DNA of 64,000 bases from Saprospiraceae bacterium (lineage in GTDB: Bacteria; Bacteroidota; Bacteroidia; Chitinophagales; Saprospiraceae), in assembly GCA_027488135.1 (NCBI GenBank), contig JAIYCH010000104.1:1-64000 (forward strand), read 5' to 3'. The notes beneath the pieces were generated by a model. That model had not been told where the DNA came from, ran no database searches, and saw nothing but the letters and a program-made list of their open reading frames with translations. The position numbers and the translations under genes are program-made. Of the stretch, positions 34,001-42,745 are shown piece by piece (position 1 is the stretch's first letter; each line of letters starts with the position of its first letter).

Positions 34001-34148
34001 ATCTTCCCTCAAACGTTTCAAAGATGACGTTAAAGAGGTCAGAAATGGCATGGAATGCGGTCTATCCATAAAGAATTTCAATGAAATGAGAGTGGGTGAC
34101 ATTATTGAGGTGTACGAAATTACCGAGGTTAAACAACGATTGGATTAA
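31041..34148 (+). CDS. infB: Translation initiation factor IF-2
   Basis: About 1035 residues from ATG 31041 ([15 protein letters not shown] is the family N-terminus). An IF2-N helical domain is followed by a very long linker: Pro/Lys/Glu-rich to about 280, then a low-complexity Gln/Asn/Gly tract at about 295-385. The second IF2-N domain precedes the GTPase domain: G1 GHVDHGKT at about 536-543, DTPGHE, and NKVD. Domains II-IV follow intact. It places fMet-tRNA on the ribosome. Linker length is at the upper end but usual for Bacteroidota. Confidence 0.96.
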   Translation: MPLKLIQIVKELNVGLSTLVEHLAKKGYEVENKPTAKITDQMYSELLKEFQKSGDIKQQAKSVSFGAGKTGKEELEVTATEAPKEIVAPVVEEKSGRPEGAFQLQRPTVIGKIDLSSRLQQRTKEKEKSEVVVPAAVKTPAKPSEPPVNPPASTIPEAKIKAEVPKLVQKPSSEKEKKSTPASNTVVSSLLNTPVKPEVQAIKVSPPVVTEDGNMMRAETPELRGLKILGKIDTNSFDRNRGRSKPVTPPPAAAKPAVPGGNPPAAGAKPLTPGSPESEEARRKRKRKRKKVAGEGTPNTQNTGQSQGNNQGNNQGSTANQGQGQGQGANNNQQNNSNNNNPQNRPNTGGQGGQNYQGQGGAQQRRPSPGNNSAGPNNNRPPVNRPATGREEPKEVSKKEIEDKIKATMARLSGGGKNKRQKFQRDKRDRFREKQEQLDQDELTGKLELTEFISAQELSNLLDVPISEVITVCMNLGVIVSINQRLDAEIIELVAGEFGREVEFISVEEQADEEVVLVEDDPALLIHRAPIVTVMGHVDHGKTSLLDYIRSANVVSGEAGGITQHIGAYEMIIGDNKKITFLDTPGHEAFTAMRARGAKVTDIAIIIIAADDSIMPQTKEAISHAQAANVPIIFAINKVDKVGAQPEKIKQELASMNLLVEEWGGKYQSQDISAKTGLGIPEILEKILLEAEMLELKANPNRSAVGTVIEASLDKGRGYVTKLLVQYGTLRDKDSLVAGEFAGKVKALLNERGQRIKSAGPSTPVLVLGLTGAPQAGDRFKVVDSDQEARQIASKRAQITREQTTRATKRISLDEIGRRLALGNFKELKLIVKGDVDGSIEALADSLIKLSIEKVQVNVIHKAVGGIIESDVLLASASDAIIIGFQVRPSSGARKLAEKEGVEIKTYSIIYEAIEEVKAAIEGMLEPTKVETVIGMVEIREIYKISKIGTIAGCYVQEGKISRNSHIRLVRDGIIVFPTRENTHGEVSSLKRFKDDVKEVRNGMECGLSIKNFNEMRVGDIIEVYEITEVKQRLD

Positions 34149-34165
34149 TAAATAATCCTTTATAT

Positions 34166-34552
34166 ATGCTTTCGCGAATCAAGAAATATGCCGTGTTCTT
34201 TTCAGAATCTAGTTTCTGGAACACGGTACAATCTTACGCAAAGAAAATAGGCGTGCAATCCCTTTATTCTTCTTTGCTCCTTTTCTATGCTTTTAAACGG
34301 AAAGAAACCCCAACATGGGCCAAGAACATAATCATTGGCGTGTTGGGGTATCTTATTGCTCCCATAGATTTAATCCCCGACCTAACTCCTTTCATTGGAT
34401 ATACAGACGATCTGGGTGTTTTAGGCATAGGACTAGTAGCGATTGCTTCTTATATCAATGATGCCGTGAAACTTCAAGCCAAAACTACATTGAAACTATG
34501 GTTTAGTAATTATGATCCAGCTGAGATTGAAAATATAGATTCAAAACTATAA
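34166..34552 (+). CDS. DUF1232 (YkvA-type) membrane protein
   Basis: 128 residues. The DUF1232 hallmark is present in full: W-A-K-N-I-I-I-G-V-L-G-Y-L-I-A-P-I-D-L-I-P-D, then G-Y-T-D-D-L-G-V-L-G. These proteins have one or two hydrophobic helices and no known function. It begins 17 bases after the infB stop, so it may ride on the same transcript. Its last six bases overlap the convergent subtilase gene. Confidence 0.9.
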   Translation: MLSRIKKYAVFFSESSFWNTVQSYAKKIGVQSLYSSLLLFYAFKRKETPTWAKNIIIGVLGYLIAPIDLIPDLTPFIGYTDDLGVLGIGLVAIASYINDAVKLQAKTTLKLWFSNYDPAEIENIDSKL

Positions 34553-37219
34553 TATAGATATTCTATGGGTGTAAACCCCCTTTGATCCCTGAAAAACTAA
34601 GTTGTATTGACCAGCGAGTACCTTTTTTCCTTCCCAACGATACTCTTTTACCCCCTTTTGTAAGTACACTTTAGAAACAGTTTGCCCTAAGGTATTCATC
34701 AAAGTGACAGATTCCCAAAGATGATCTTCTTGGAATTTTATTGAAAATACCCCTTCACTGGGATTAGGAAACACCATAATATTAGCCGTCGGAAGGATAG
34801 GTACAGTATTCACAGCATGGCTGAAATTCACACAAAAATCTTCTATCTCTCCAAAAAATTCCACAGGAAAAACACAGGCTCCCGGTTCTTGCCGGTACTG
34901 CATCACTACACGCATGCGTGTGGAACCCAATGTCGCAGAAGCAGGAATACTCAAAATGGAGGTAACTAATCCTTTTTTAGGTGAACCTGAATTAAATAAT
35001 TCCTCCTCATTTGTAAAAGAACCGTCTTGATTAAGATCAATCCAAACGATAAAAAATTCGTCGTAAGCGGTACTTAAATAGCCTGGTTCTAAGGTTAAAG
35101 GATAAGAAGTACCTGGTTTTAAAGTGGGGCCATTTTTTCTCGTAAAATCACCATATCCGTCTTTACCTGATAAATGGACAAAGTCTCCTATTTTTACTTG
35201 TGCAATCCATTCATTTTCTGCACTTACAATGGTTATTCCCTTAGGAATACAATAATTTTTCTCCAGACAATTTCCACAACCCGTCGTTTTAAACTTAAAT
35301 GAGCTACTGAAGGTTATTTGATTTGAAGCACACAAACTTCTTATTTGAACATCATATTCCGAGCAAGAAGATAATCCACGAATCGACGCACCATTTTGTG
35401 ATACTTGCAAAGTTTGCCAGGCAGAAGAAAGAGAATCTTTTGATAATTTCCAGCGAACAAGGTAAGCGGACGCCGCAGTCACCTTTTCCCATCTTAATAC
35501 AAGTTCTGTATTTCCGATACTTACGGATTCAATATTGGCTGGATTTTTACAACAACCATCTGTTTTAAAAACAACTGTCTGACTTGCAGGATTTTCCCCA
35601 TTGATGCAAGTCCTGTTCAATGCTATTTCATAATCAGTGCATGGCAATAATCCAGCAATAGATAAAGGGTTCTTATTATTTGGCAGAGACATCCATGAAG
35701 TATCTCCATTTTTTCTAAAAAATAAATCTATATTTTTGATACTATCATTTGAGATCCATGACAATTGTACTTCGGTAGTAGATACATTACCCACCTCAAT
35801 TTTAGCAATAGGGGGACATTTACCGCAACTATCTAAAAGAAAACGGATACTTTTCTCCATATTCAGAACGCCGCCAGAACTCACTTTATTCACTAAACTA
35901 TCCAAAACAGATACACCGCCCAGCAGGGCTTTTCTGACTAATCTTGCAGCGGCGGCAGGATCATTTCGAGATAAAACCGCTAAAGTTGGGCAGGGAGAAG
36001 CGTAAAGAAGCCCAATGGCTCCTGCAATTTGAGGAGAAACAAACGAATTACCACTTTGCTTTGCGTAGCCACCTTTATCGGCAGTGGTCAATAAATTAAA
36101 GCCCAAAGAAGTAATATCTATGGATCTTTTACCATAACCGTATCTCAGTTCACCTTTATCGGAAATAGCCGTTGCCGAGATCATAAAATCACTTGGGCAA
36201 GTGGTAGGTATATCCCCGGAAACATCTACGTCGATGCTTTGATTAATGGTTGCTGCGACATTTAAGATACCTACTTCACCGAGCGCATTATAAAAATTAC
36301 ACCAAATAGGAAAATCCTCTGGTTTTCTTTTATCTATACCCCATGAGGTATTGGTTGCTACAACAAAAGCCCCCTTCTTACCTTTTGATTCATTATACAA
36401 TTTTCTCATAACCAAAGGATAAGAATAAGCTTCAATGGCCCTGCTTTCCGACAGTACATTGGCAATCTGGGAAGTTACCACCATCAGTTTAACCTTCCAG
36501 TTAATGCCTGTTATACCCGTTTTATTATTACCCGTCGCACCAATTAATCCAGCTACAGGCGTGCCATGAAAATTAATATAACTGACTTCGTCCGATTTAA
36601 AGTCAACATTCCAACCTAGATAATCGTCTATGTAACCATTTCCGTCGTCATCTCTGTTATTATCTGGAACTTCCGCCTGATTTACCCAAAGATTATCTTT
36701 CAGATCGGGATGAAGTATATCTACCCCATTATCAATAACGCAAATAACAATGGTATCACCGCTTGGAGTAATGCCCCCCTGCGTTACATTCCAGGCTTCA
36801 ACAGCTTTTATATCCAGACCTAACAGACCTCCGTTTTGTCCTTTATTTTGCAAATAATATTGCTGAGAAAACAAAGAGTCGTTAGGAATAACGCTCCGTA
36901 ATTTTATGTAATGATTTCTTTGTACAAATCTGATATTAGGCTGCTGTTTTAAAAAACGAAGCGCTTCATTTTCAGATACTAAAGAAGGGTTAATATTTAA
37001 CTGATAAATATTAAGTGGTTCAGAAAGCATTTTAACAGCAGAAATGCCTGTTGCTTTTTTTTCTAAAGCAAGCGAGTTAAACCATTGCAATGCTGATACC
37101 TCAGGATTGAACTGCACTAAAAACTCATTTGGCACGTAATCAGCCTCTTGAGCTCTTAGCTGAAAAGGAGCGAAGAGACAAACGAGAAGAACAATATTCA
37201 AACGTATAAACAACATCAT
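34547..37219 (-). CDS. Secreted subtilisin-like serine protease (S8) with FN3, GEVED and T9SS domains
   Basis: About 890 residues from ATG 37217-37219; an in-frame upstream ATG at 37258 would add a charged, non-signal N-terminus. Signal peptide MMLFIRLNIVLLVCLFAPFQ. The S8 domain has Asp in IVICVIDNGVD, His in NFHGTPVAGLIGA, oxyanion Asn in ATNTSWG and Ser in GNSFVSPQIAG. The usual GTSxA context is changed to GNSFVSP, but the Ser is kept. Two fibronectin-III-like modules follow (about 455-540 and 545-640), then a GEVED domain (about 690-800), then a T9SS type A tail (I-M-V-F-P-N-P-S-E-G-V-F). A cell-surface or secreted protease. Confidence 0.92.
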   Translation of the reverse strand: MMLFIRLNIVLLVCLFAPFQLRAQEADYVPNEFLVQFNPEVSALQWFNSLALEKKATGISAVKMLSEPLNIYQLNINPSLVSENEALRFLKQQPNIRFVQRNHYIKLRSVIPNDSLFSQQYYLQNKGQNGGLLGLDIKAVEAWNVTQGGITPSGDTIVICVIDNGVDILHPDLKDNLWVNQAEVPDNNRDDDGNGYIDDYLGWNVDFKSDEVSYINFHGTPVAGLIGATGNNKTGITGINWKVKLMVVTSQIANVLSESRAIEAYSYPLVMRKLYNESKGKKGAFVVATNTSWGIDKRKPEDFPIWCNFYNALGEVGILNVAATINQSIDVDVSGDIPTTCPSDFMISATAISDKGELRYGYGKRSIDITSLGFNLLTTADKGGYAKQSGNSFVSPQIAGAIGLLYASPCPTLAVLSRNDPAAAARLVRKALLGGVSVLDSLVNKVSSGGVLNMEKSIRFLLDSCGKCPPIAKIEVGNVSTTEVQLSWISNDSIKNIDLFFRKNGDTSWMSLPNNKNPLSIAGLLPCTDYEIALNRTCINGENPASQTVVFKTDGCCKNPANIESVSIGNTELVLRWEKVTAASAYLVRWKLSKDSLSSAWQTLQVSQNGASIRGLSSCSEYDVQIRSLCASNQITFSSSFKFKTTGCGNCLEKNYCIPKGITIVSAENEWIAQVKIGDFVHLSGKDGYGDFTRKNGPTLKPGTSYPLTLEPGYLSTAYDEFFIVWIDLNQDGSFTNEEELFNSGSPKKGLVTSILSIPASATLGSTRMRVVMQYRQEPGACVFPVEFFGEIEDFCVNFSHAVNTVPILPTANIMVFPNPSEGVFSIKFQEDHLWESVTLMNTLGQTVSKVYLQKGVKEYRWEGKKVLAGQYNLVFQGSKGVYTHRISIL

Positions 37220-37344
37220 TTTCTTACATTCCAATCTAAACGGGTAAGGTTTAAACATCTGGGCATAGTTAACAATGGTTTAAATTAAGAAATTATTCTA
37301 TAGAAACTGCATTTCTAATAAATTATTCTGTTTTAGGAACCAAA

Positions 37345-39369
37345 TTAACCGTTCATAGAGGAAAGAAATTCATCATTTGATTTAGTTCCCACCATGTGTT
37401 TGCGAAGAAAATCCATGGCTTCTTCCGGCTTCATATCTGCCAGGTGATTCCTCAGAATAAACATTCTCTGCAGGGTTTCCTTGTCTAACAACAAATCTTC
37501 CCGTCTGGTAGATGATTTTGTAAGATCTATAGAAGGGAACATCCGTTTATTTGCCAGACCTCTGTCTAGTTGAAGCTCCATATTACCAGTACCTTTAAAC
37601 TCTTCGAAGATGACACCGTCCATTTTTGAACCTGTGTCAATAAGGGCTGTGGCAAGGATAGTCAGAGATCCTCCACCTTCGATATTTCTGGCTGCGCCGA
37701 AAAATTTCTTTGGTTTATGGAGAGCATTGGCCTCTACCCCACCCGAGAGAACTTTTCCGCTTGCGGGGGCGACGGTATTGTAGGCCCTTGCTAAACGAGT
37801 AATTGAATCGAGCATTATCACCACATCGTGACCACTCTCCACCAATCGCTTTGCTTTTTCTAAAACCAAATTAGCTACTCTAACATGATTTTCAGCGGGT
37901 TCATCAAAAGTGGAAGCGATAACTTCAGCATTCACACTTCTTTTAAAATCAGTAACTTCCTCAGGACGTTCATCAATGAGAAGAACGATAATATAGCATT
38001 CTGGATTATTTTTAGAGATAGCATTCGCTAAATCTTTCAAAAGAAAAGTCTTACCTGTTTTTGGTTGGGCGACGATAAGACCGCGCTGACCTTTCCCGAT
38101 AGGCGTAAACAAATCAATCATTCTATTGCCCATATCTTTTCCTGAAGACGAAGCGGTGAGCTTAAATTTCTCGGTAGGAAAAAGGGGTGTTAGATAATCA
38201 AAAGGAATTCTTTCTTTTATATTATCTGGATTGGCCCCATTTATTTTTGACACCTTTAGTAATGCAAAATATTTTTCACCTTCTTTAGGTGGCCTTAAAG
38301 TCCCTTTGATGGTATCTCCTGTTCTTAGCCCAAACAGTTTAATTTGAGAAGGAGAAACGTAAACATCATCGGGTGAGGACAAATAATTATAATCCGACGA
38401 GCGCAAGAAACCATAACCATCTGGCATCATCTCTAAACTTCCTTCGCTCTCTATAATTCCGTCTAATTCAGGTTCGAACTTGATTACTGGCGGAGGTGGA
38501 GGAGGTGCTGGTTGAGGGTTTACTGGCTGCTGCGGGATAGGTGCCTCTGGATTATTTGCATCCGTAACTAAAGGCTTTCTATTATCTCTCAGAGGTGCTC
38601 TATTGTCTCTATGTATAACTGCTGGCCTTTGAACGAGTGCTGGAGGGGTTCTTTGAACTTCACCATCTTCTCTTCTTTTTCTGAGAATTCTTCTGTTTTC
38701 AGCCTCCATATTCTCGGGAATAGGCGCGATTTCCGCTGCTCCTGGTTTGTCCCACAACTCTTTAGAGGCTAAATTTTTCCTTCCGTCATTTTCAATCTCC
38801 AGCGATTTATTTTCGGATAGACTATTTTCTATATTTCTTCTGGCGCTTGTAAAATCTCTTTTATCTGGTAAACTGGCATTACCCTCCTGATTTGATTCCC
38901 TGCCTGGAGAACTTCGACGTACGCTGGGAAATTCGCGTCTGTTCAACTTATTATCTATAAGAGGCAAAGATTCCTGCGTTGGATTAACTCTTCTCACTCT
39001 TTGTAATTCTCTGGGAACTTCGCGATTTTCCTCCTCCTTTGGAAGAGATTCCTCCTGAGGAGGCGTGTTAACAAGAGAAACTTCCTGATCCTTCACATCA
39101 ACGGGAGGGTTTTCCGGCTGTGAAAACGACGTTTCCTCCACCTTATCAAAATCAATTCGAAACTGTTCTGGTTTTGGATTAACAGGAGGAGTTACCAATG
39201 GACTAACAACCTTTTCCGATGCAACACCTGCTAAGGCTTGCTGGTCGAGAATTTTATAAACTAACTCTTTTTTGGTTAATTTCTTGAATCCTAGTACTCG
39301 CATTTCTTCCGCTAAATCGCGTAATTCGGGTACCAACATTTCATTGAGCTGGACAATGTCGTATTGCAT
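37345..39369 (-). CDS. rho: Transcription termination factor Rho
   Basis: 674 residues from ATG 39367-39369 ([22 protein letters not shown] is the Rho N-terminus). An upstream in-frame ATG at 39450 is unlikely, as it would add an untypical leader. Rho_N lies at 1-50. It is followed by a long disordered, charged and Pro-rich insert (about 60-310), then the cold-shock-like RNA-binding domain ([24 protein letters not shown]). The ATPase has its P-loop QPKTGKT near 433-440, Walker [13 protein letters not shown] and the GALK-like [19 protein letters not shown]. All catalytic features are present. The insert is several times longer than in E. coli Rho. Confidence 0.96.
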   Translation of the reverse strand: MQYDIVQLNEMLVPELRDLAEEMRVLGFKKLTKKELVYKILDQQALAGVASEKVVSPLVTPPVNPKPEQFRIDFDKVEETSFSQPENPPVDVKDQEVSLVNTPPQEESLPKEEENREVPRELQRVRRVNPTQESLPLIDNKLNRREFPSVRRSSPGRESNQEGNASLPDKRDFTSARRNIENSLSENKSLEIENDGRKNLASKELWDKPGAAEIAPIPENMEAENRRILRKRREDGEVQRTPPALVQRPAVIHRDNRAPLRDNRKPLVTDANNPEAPIPQQPVNPQPAPPPPPPVIKFEPELDGIIESEGSLEMMPDGYGFLRSSDYNYLSSPDDVYVSPSQIKLFGLRTGDTIKGTLRPPKEGEKYFALLKVSKINGANPDNIKERIPFDYLTPLFPTEKFKLTASSSGKDMGNRMIDLFTPIGKGQRGLIVAQPKTGKTFLLKDLANAISKNNPECYIIVLLIDERPEEVTDFKRSVNAEVIASTFDEPAENHVRVANLVLEKAKRLVESGHDVVIMLDSITRLARAYNTVAPASGKVLSGGVEANALHKPKKFFGAARNIEGGGSLTILATALIDTGSKMDGVIFEEFKGTGNMELQLDRGLANKRMFPSIDLTKSSTRREDLLLDKETLQRMFILRNHLADMKPEEAMDFLRKHMVGTKSNDEFLSSMNG

Positions 39370-39713
39370 GAATAAAACTTTAAGAAAACAGGAGATTCGC
39401 TCGTCGAACCATATAGAATAATTAATAGAACTGAAATTTTCCTTTCCCACTAAGAGAAAGATATTTTATTTTTACCAAAAAATATCCTAAAGAAGAAGCT
39501 AGTGTAAAAGAAGCTAATCTATATTGAAAGGAAAAAACAGGGTGAATTTTCGATTTCCTTTACATACAAGGAAACATTGAGACAAAAATAGATTAATTTT
39601 TTACACTAAGTATTATCTTTGCAAAAAATTTACTTAATGAGTCAATTTTTTTCAATTATAAAGACAAAAAGAACTCTTTAAAGTTCATTAAAGAGAAAAA
39701 GGGAAGTAAAGTT
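39370..39713. other. Divergent rho-serS control region
   Basis: 344 bases. It holds the serS -7 box at 39614-39621. For rho, a near-match TATCTTTC on the minus strand lies about 85 bases upstream of its start. No small gene or terminator is evident. Confidence 0.6.
39614..39621 (+). promoter_or_regulatory. Bacteroidota -7 promoter box for serS
   Basis: TATCTTTG, a perfect TAnnTTTG. Transcription from it would give a leader of roughly 85 bases before the serS ATG at 39714. No aptamer-like structure recognised in that leader. Confidence 0.55.
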
Positions 39714-40988
39714 ATGTTGCAAATTAGCGTTATCCGTCAAAATCAGTTAGAAGTCATTGAAGGACTTGGCAAGAAAAATGTGCCCGATGCTGCTGAAAAA
39801 ATAGCTGAAATTCTTCAGCTTGATGATCAGCGCAAGCAATGGCGAACCGAACTTGAGAAGTTACTTACTGATCGAAATCAGTTCTCTGATGAAGTTGGAA
39901 AACGGTATAAAGAAGGGGATAAAGAAGGTGCTGATGCTATTAAAGTCAAAGTAAATGCGCTCAAAGACAAAACGGCCGAACTGGAGGTACTTTTAGGGAA
40001 CATAGAAAAAGACCTGGATGGTTTACTTTATTTGATTCCCAATCTTCCCCATACCAGCGTTCCTCCCGGCAAAACGCCTGACGATAATGAGGAGTATCAA
40101 TCGTGGACTGCCGAACTTCCTGTTTTAAGTGAACAGGCGCTACCCCACTGGGATTTAGCTAAAAAATATAACCTTTTCGATTTAGAACTGGGCGTAAAAA
40201 TTACCGGAAGTGGATTCCCCGTTTATCGAGGCAAGGGGGCAAAATTACAACGTGCACTCATTCAGTTTTTTTTAGATGAAGCTGTAGATGCTGGTTATGA
40301 GGAAATTATGCCGCCATTATTGGTGAATGAAGCTTCTGCCACAGCCACTGGTCAACTCCCCGATAAAGAAGGGCAAATGTATTATGTAGCCAAAGACGAC
40401 CTTTACCTCATACCAACCGCTGAAGTACCCATAACCAATATTTTGCGTGACGTTATTCTGGACGCAGCGAAACTTCCAGTAAAAATGTGCGGTTACACCC
40501 CATGTTTTAGAAGAGAAGCCGGTTCTTACGGCGCGCATGTCAGGGGACTAAACCGGGTTCACCAGTTTGACAAGGTTGAAATTGTTCAAGTTGCTCATCC
40601 AGATCAATCCTATCAGGTTTTTGATCAAATGATTCAGCATGTTAGTCAAATTTTAGCCAAATTGGAACTACCTTACAGAATATTGCGCCTATGTGGTGGC
40701 GATATGTCTTTTTCCTCCGCTTTGACCTATGATTTTGAGGTGTATTCTGCTGGTCAAAAAAGATGGTTAGAAGTAAGTTCTGTCTCAAACTTTGAAACAT
40801 TTCAAAGTAACAGGTTAAAATTAAGATTCAAAGACGGCAAACAATCCAGACTCGCGCACACCCTGAATGGAAGTGCATTGGCTTTAGCCCGCATTGTAGC
40901 TGCTTTGTTGGAAAATAATCAAACAGACGATGGTATTGTTATTCCTAAAGCCTTGATTCCCTATACAGGTTTCGACCGTATATCTTGA
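39714..40988 (+). CDS. serS: Seryl-tRNA synthetase
   Basis: 424 residues, normal length. The N-terminal coiled-coil arm (about 30-110, Lys/Glu/Asp-rich) binds the tRNA-Ser long variable arm. The class II core carries motif 2 (CFRREAGSYGAHVRGLNRVH) and motif 3 (HTLNGSALALARIVAALLEN). The serine-specific TAEVPITN is present near 238. It charges tRNA-Ser, and tRNA-Sec where present. Transcribed alone from its own box. Confidence 0.97.
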   Translation: MLQISVIRQNQLEVIEGLGKKNVPDAAEKIAEILQLDDQRKQWRTELEKLLTDRNQFSDEVGKRYKEGDKEGADAIKVKVNALKDKTAELEVLLGNIEKDLDGLLYLIPNLPHTSVPPGKTPDDNEEYQSWTAELPVLSEQALPHWDLAKKYNLFDLELGVKITGSGFPVYRGKGAKLQRALIQFFLDEAVDAGYEEIMPPLLVNEASATATGQLPDKEGQMYYVAKDDLYLIPTAEVPITNILRDVILDAAKLPVKMCGYTPCFRREAGSYGAHVRGLNRVHQFDKVEIVQVAHPDQSYQVFDQMIQHVSQILAKLELPYRILRLCGGDMSFSSALTYDFEVYSAGQKRWLEVSSVSNFETFQSNRLKLRFKDGKQSRLAHTLNGSALALARIVAALLENNQTDDGIVIPKALIPYTGFDRIS

Positions 40989-41044
40989 CTTTATTGTAAA
41001 CTAAATTTTAAGGAATTACGTTATAACCCTAAAAAATTCAAATC

Positions 41045-41731
41045 ATGGGATATTTTATTTTAGCAGGTTTGTTATCATTGGTTGGTTTTATCATCAGCCA
41101 GAAATTAAAAAATAAATTCAGGCATTATAGCCAAATTGGAATTCGCTCCGGATTATCCGGGCGCGAAATAGCTGAAAATATGCTGAAGTATTATGGTATT
41201 CATGACGTTCGCATAGAAGAAGGACACGGCATGCTGACAGACCATTATAATCCTATGTCTAAAGTTGTCAATTTAAGTCCCGATGTATTTAATGGAAGAA
41301 CCATTGCCGCCGCAGCCGTTGCAGCACACGAATGCGGTCATGCGGTGCAACACAACCAGGCCTATGCCTGGTTAACCATGCGTTCAGCCGTTGTACCTAT
41401 AGTAAATATTGCCTCATCACTGCAACAGTGGCTTTTAATGTTAGCCCTCGGTTTATTTGGATCTGGTGGCAATCAAACCATTTTGTTTATCACCATGCTT
41501 ACCTTTTTAGTAACGGCAGTATTTAGCTTAATCACCTTACCGGTGGAATTTGATGCTTCCAAAAGAGCCTTGGTGTGGTTAAATCACTCCGGCATTACCC
41601 ATGGGGCAGAACAAGAAGGAGCTAAGGACGCATTATGGTGGGCTGCCATGACTTATGTATCTGCTGCATTTTCTGCTTTAGTTATGTTATTGTATTTCGC
41701 TCTTCGTTTCTTTGGATCTTCCAATGACTAA
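41045..41731 (+). CDS. YugP-type membrane zinc metallopeptidase
   Basis: 228 residues of the PF04298 family. N-terminal membrane helix (3-20), then SGREIAENMLKYYGIHDVRIEEG, the DHYNP loop, and the zinc site A-A-H-E-C-G-H-A-V-Q-H (near 95-105). Two or three further membrane helices follow (about 115-165 and 200-222). Relatives such as Bacillus YugP are of unknown substrate. It stands 56 bases after serS and 48 bases before frr. Confidence 0.93.
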   Translation: MGYFILAGLLSLVGFIISQKLKNKFRHYSQIGIRSGLSGREIAENMLKYYGIHDVRIEEGHGMLTDHYNPMSKVVNLSPDVFNGRTIAAAAVAAHECGHAVQHNQAYAWLTMRSAVVPIVNIASSLQQWLLMLALGLFGSGGNQTILFITMLTFLVTAVFSLITLPVEFDASKRALVWLNHSGITHGAEQEGAKDALWWAAMTYVSAAFSALVMLLYFALRFFGSSND

Positions 41732-41779
41732 CAGCGCAAAAAGAAATTATTTTTAATTCTGGTAATAATCCATACAGCT

Positions 41780-42343
41780 ATGTTGGAAGAAGTAAATTTT
41801 TTAGTGGAAACGGCCGAAGAAGCCATGGAAAAAGCGTTGGATCATCTCAATAAAGAGTTAGGGAAAATCACAACGGGCAAAGCTACCCCAGCGATTGTCA
41901 GAGATTTGTTGGTGAACTACTATGGTACGCCAACGCCTATGAATCAAGTAGCCAATATTTCAACCTCCGATGCACGGTCTCTGGTTATCCAACCCTGGGA
42001 AAAATCTATGTTAGCACCTATCGAAAGGTCTATTTTTGAGGCAAATCTTGGTGTAACGCCTATGAATGATGGTGAAGTAGTGCGTTTATCATTTCCCCCT
42101 CTTACAGAGGAACGTCGTCGCGATTTAGTTAAAAAATCAAAGGCTCTGGGCGAAGATGCTAAAGTTAGCTCCCGCTCTTCCAGAAGGGAAGCTATGGAGG
42201 GTATTAAGAAGGCCGTTAAAGATGGTTTTTCAGAAGACGAAGGAAAAAAACGGGAGGAAACCGTTCAGCAACTCACTGATAAACACATTAAAAAAATTGA
42301 CGAACTACTAGATATAAAGGAAAAAGAAATAATGACCGTTTAG
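41780..42343 (+). CDS. frr: Ribosome recycling factor
   Basis: 187 residues, the normal RRF length. Three-helix bundle domain I with the conserved hallmarks: the N-terminal M-E-K-A-L-D-H-L-N-K-E-L, T-G-K-A-T-P-A-I-V-R-D, NYYGTPTPMNQVANIS, QPWEKSMLAPIERS, FPPLTEERRRDLVKKSK. It splits post-termination ribosomes with EF-G. Transcribed upstream of rpmH, which has its own promoter. No pyrH lies next to it in this window. Confidence 0.97.
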   Translation: MLEEVNFLVETAEEAMEKALDHLNKELGKITTGKATPAIVRDLLVNYYGTPTPMNQVANISTSDARSLVIQPWEKSMLAPIERSIFEANLGVTPMNDGEVVRLSFPPLTEERRRDLVKKSKALGEDAKVSSRSSRREAMEGIKKAVKDGFSEDEGKKREETVQQLTDKHIKKIDELLDIKEKEIMTV

Positions 42344-42346
42344 ATT

Positions 42347-42376
42347 TTTGTTTTTTGTAAAAAAATGATACTTTTG
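42347..42376 (+). promoter_or_regulatory. Complete Bacteroidota promoter for rpmH
   Basis: TTTG at 42347-42350, then 18 bases, then TACTTTTG at 42369-42376, matching both halves (-33 TTTG and -7 TAnnTTTG) at the expected spacing. It is the cleanest promoter in the window and starts three bases past the frr stop. Confidence 0.7.
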
Positions 42377-42421
42377 CAAACATTTTGAATTAATTGAGCA
42401 TATTGCTTAAAAATAACAGCA

Positions 42422-42577
42422 ATGAAACGTACTTACCAACCATCAAAACGCAAACGCGTAAATAAACATGGATTTCGTTCCCGTATGAGTTCTAAAAATG
42501 GACGCCGGGTACTTGCTAACCGTCGTGCAAAAGGTCGTCACAAGCTGACTGTTTCTGACGATACACATACTAAATAA
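42422..42577 (+). CDS. rpmH: 50S ribosomal protein L34
   Basis: 51 residues, starting at ATG 42422-42424, ending TAA at 42575-42577. The sequence is textbook L34: [12 protein letters not shown], then H-G-F-R-S-R-M, then [13 protein letters not shown]. The C-terminal tail after H-K-L-T-V-S is slightly extended. The protein is part of the large ribosomal subunit. In many bacteria rpmH is followed by rnpA; here no rnpA follows, and instead two hairpins lie downstream. Confidence 0.96.
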   Translation: MKRTYQPSKRKRVNKHGFRSRMSSKNGRRVLANRRAKGRHKLTVSDDTHTK

Positions 42578-42603
42578 TCCTTTTTATATTTGACATAGAT
42601 AGA

Positions 42604-42642
42604 TAAAGTCACACCTAACCTTTCAAGGTAATGATGACTTTA
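42604..42642 (+). terminator. Hairpin downstream of rpmH
   Basis: TAAAGTCA (42604-42611) pairs with TGACTTTA (42635-42642), enclosing an inner ACCTT-TC-AAGGT hairpin. It is 26 bases past the rpmH stop. The outer arms extend a little further as AGA/TCT-like AT-rich sequence. A likely rpmH terminator. Confidence 0.6.
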
Positions 42643-42668
42643 TTTATCTGCGCAAATGCTCGTTTGCT

Positions 42669-42719
42669 ATAAAAGCATATCAAAATTTTTTTTAAAAATA
42701 AATTTTAATATGCTTTTAT
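42669..42719. terminator. Bidirectional terminator between rpmH and the TPR gene
   Basis: ATAAAAGCATAT (42669-42680) and ATATGCTTTTAT (42708-42719) are a perfect 12-base inverted repeat. Inside it AAAATT (42682-42687) pairs with AATTTT (42701-42706). The T-rich and A-rich arms would work on both strands, suiting the convergent genes on either side. Confidence 0.7.
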
Positions 42720-42745
42720 ATTTTGTAAAGAAAACTTTTGGACTG

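Noticed and set aside
39370-39450. An upstream start for rho
   Set aside because: It adds a leader of untypical sequence; the family N-terminus begins at the ATG at 39367-39369.
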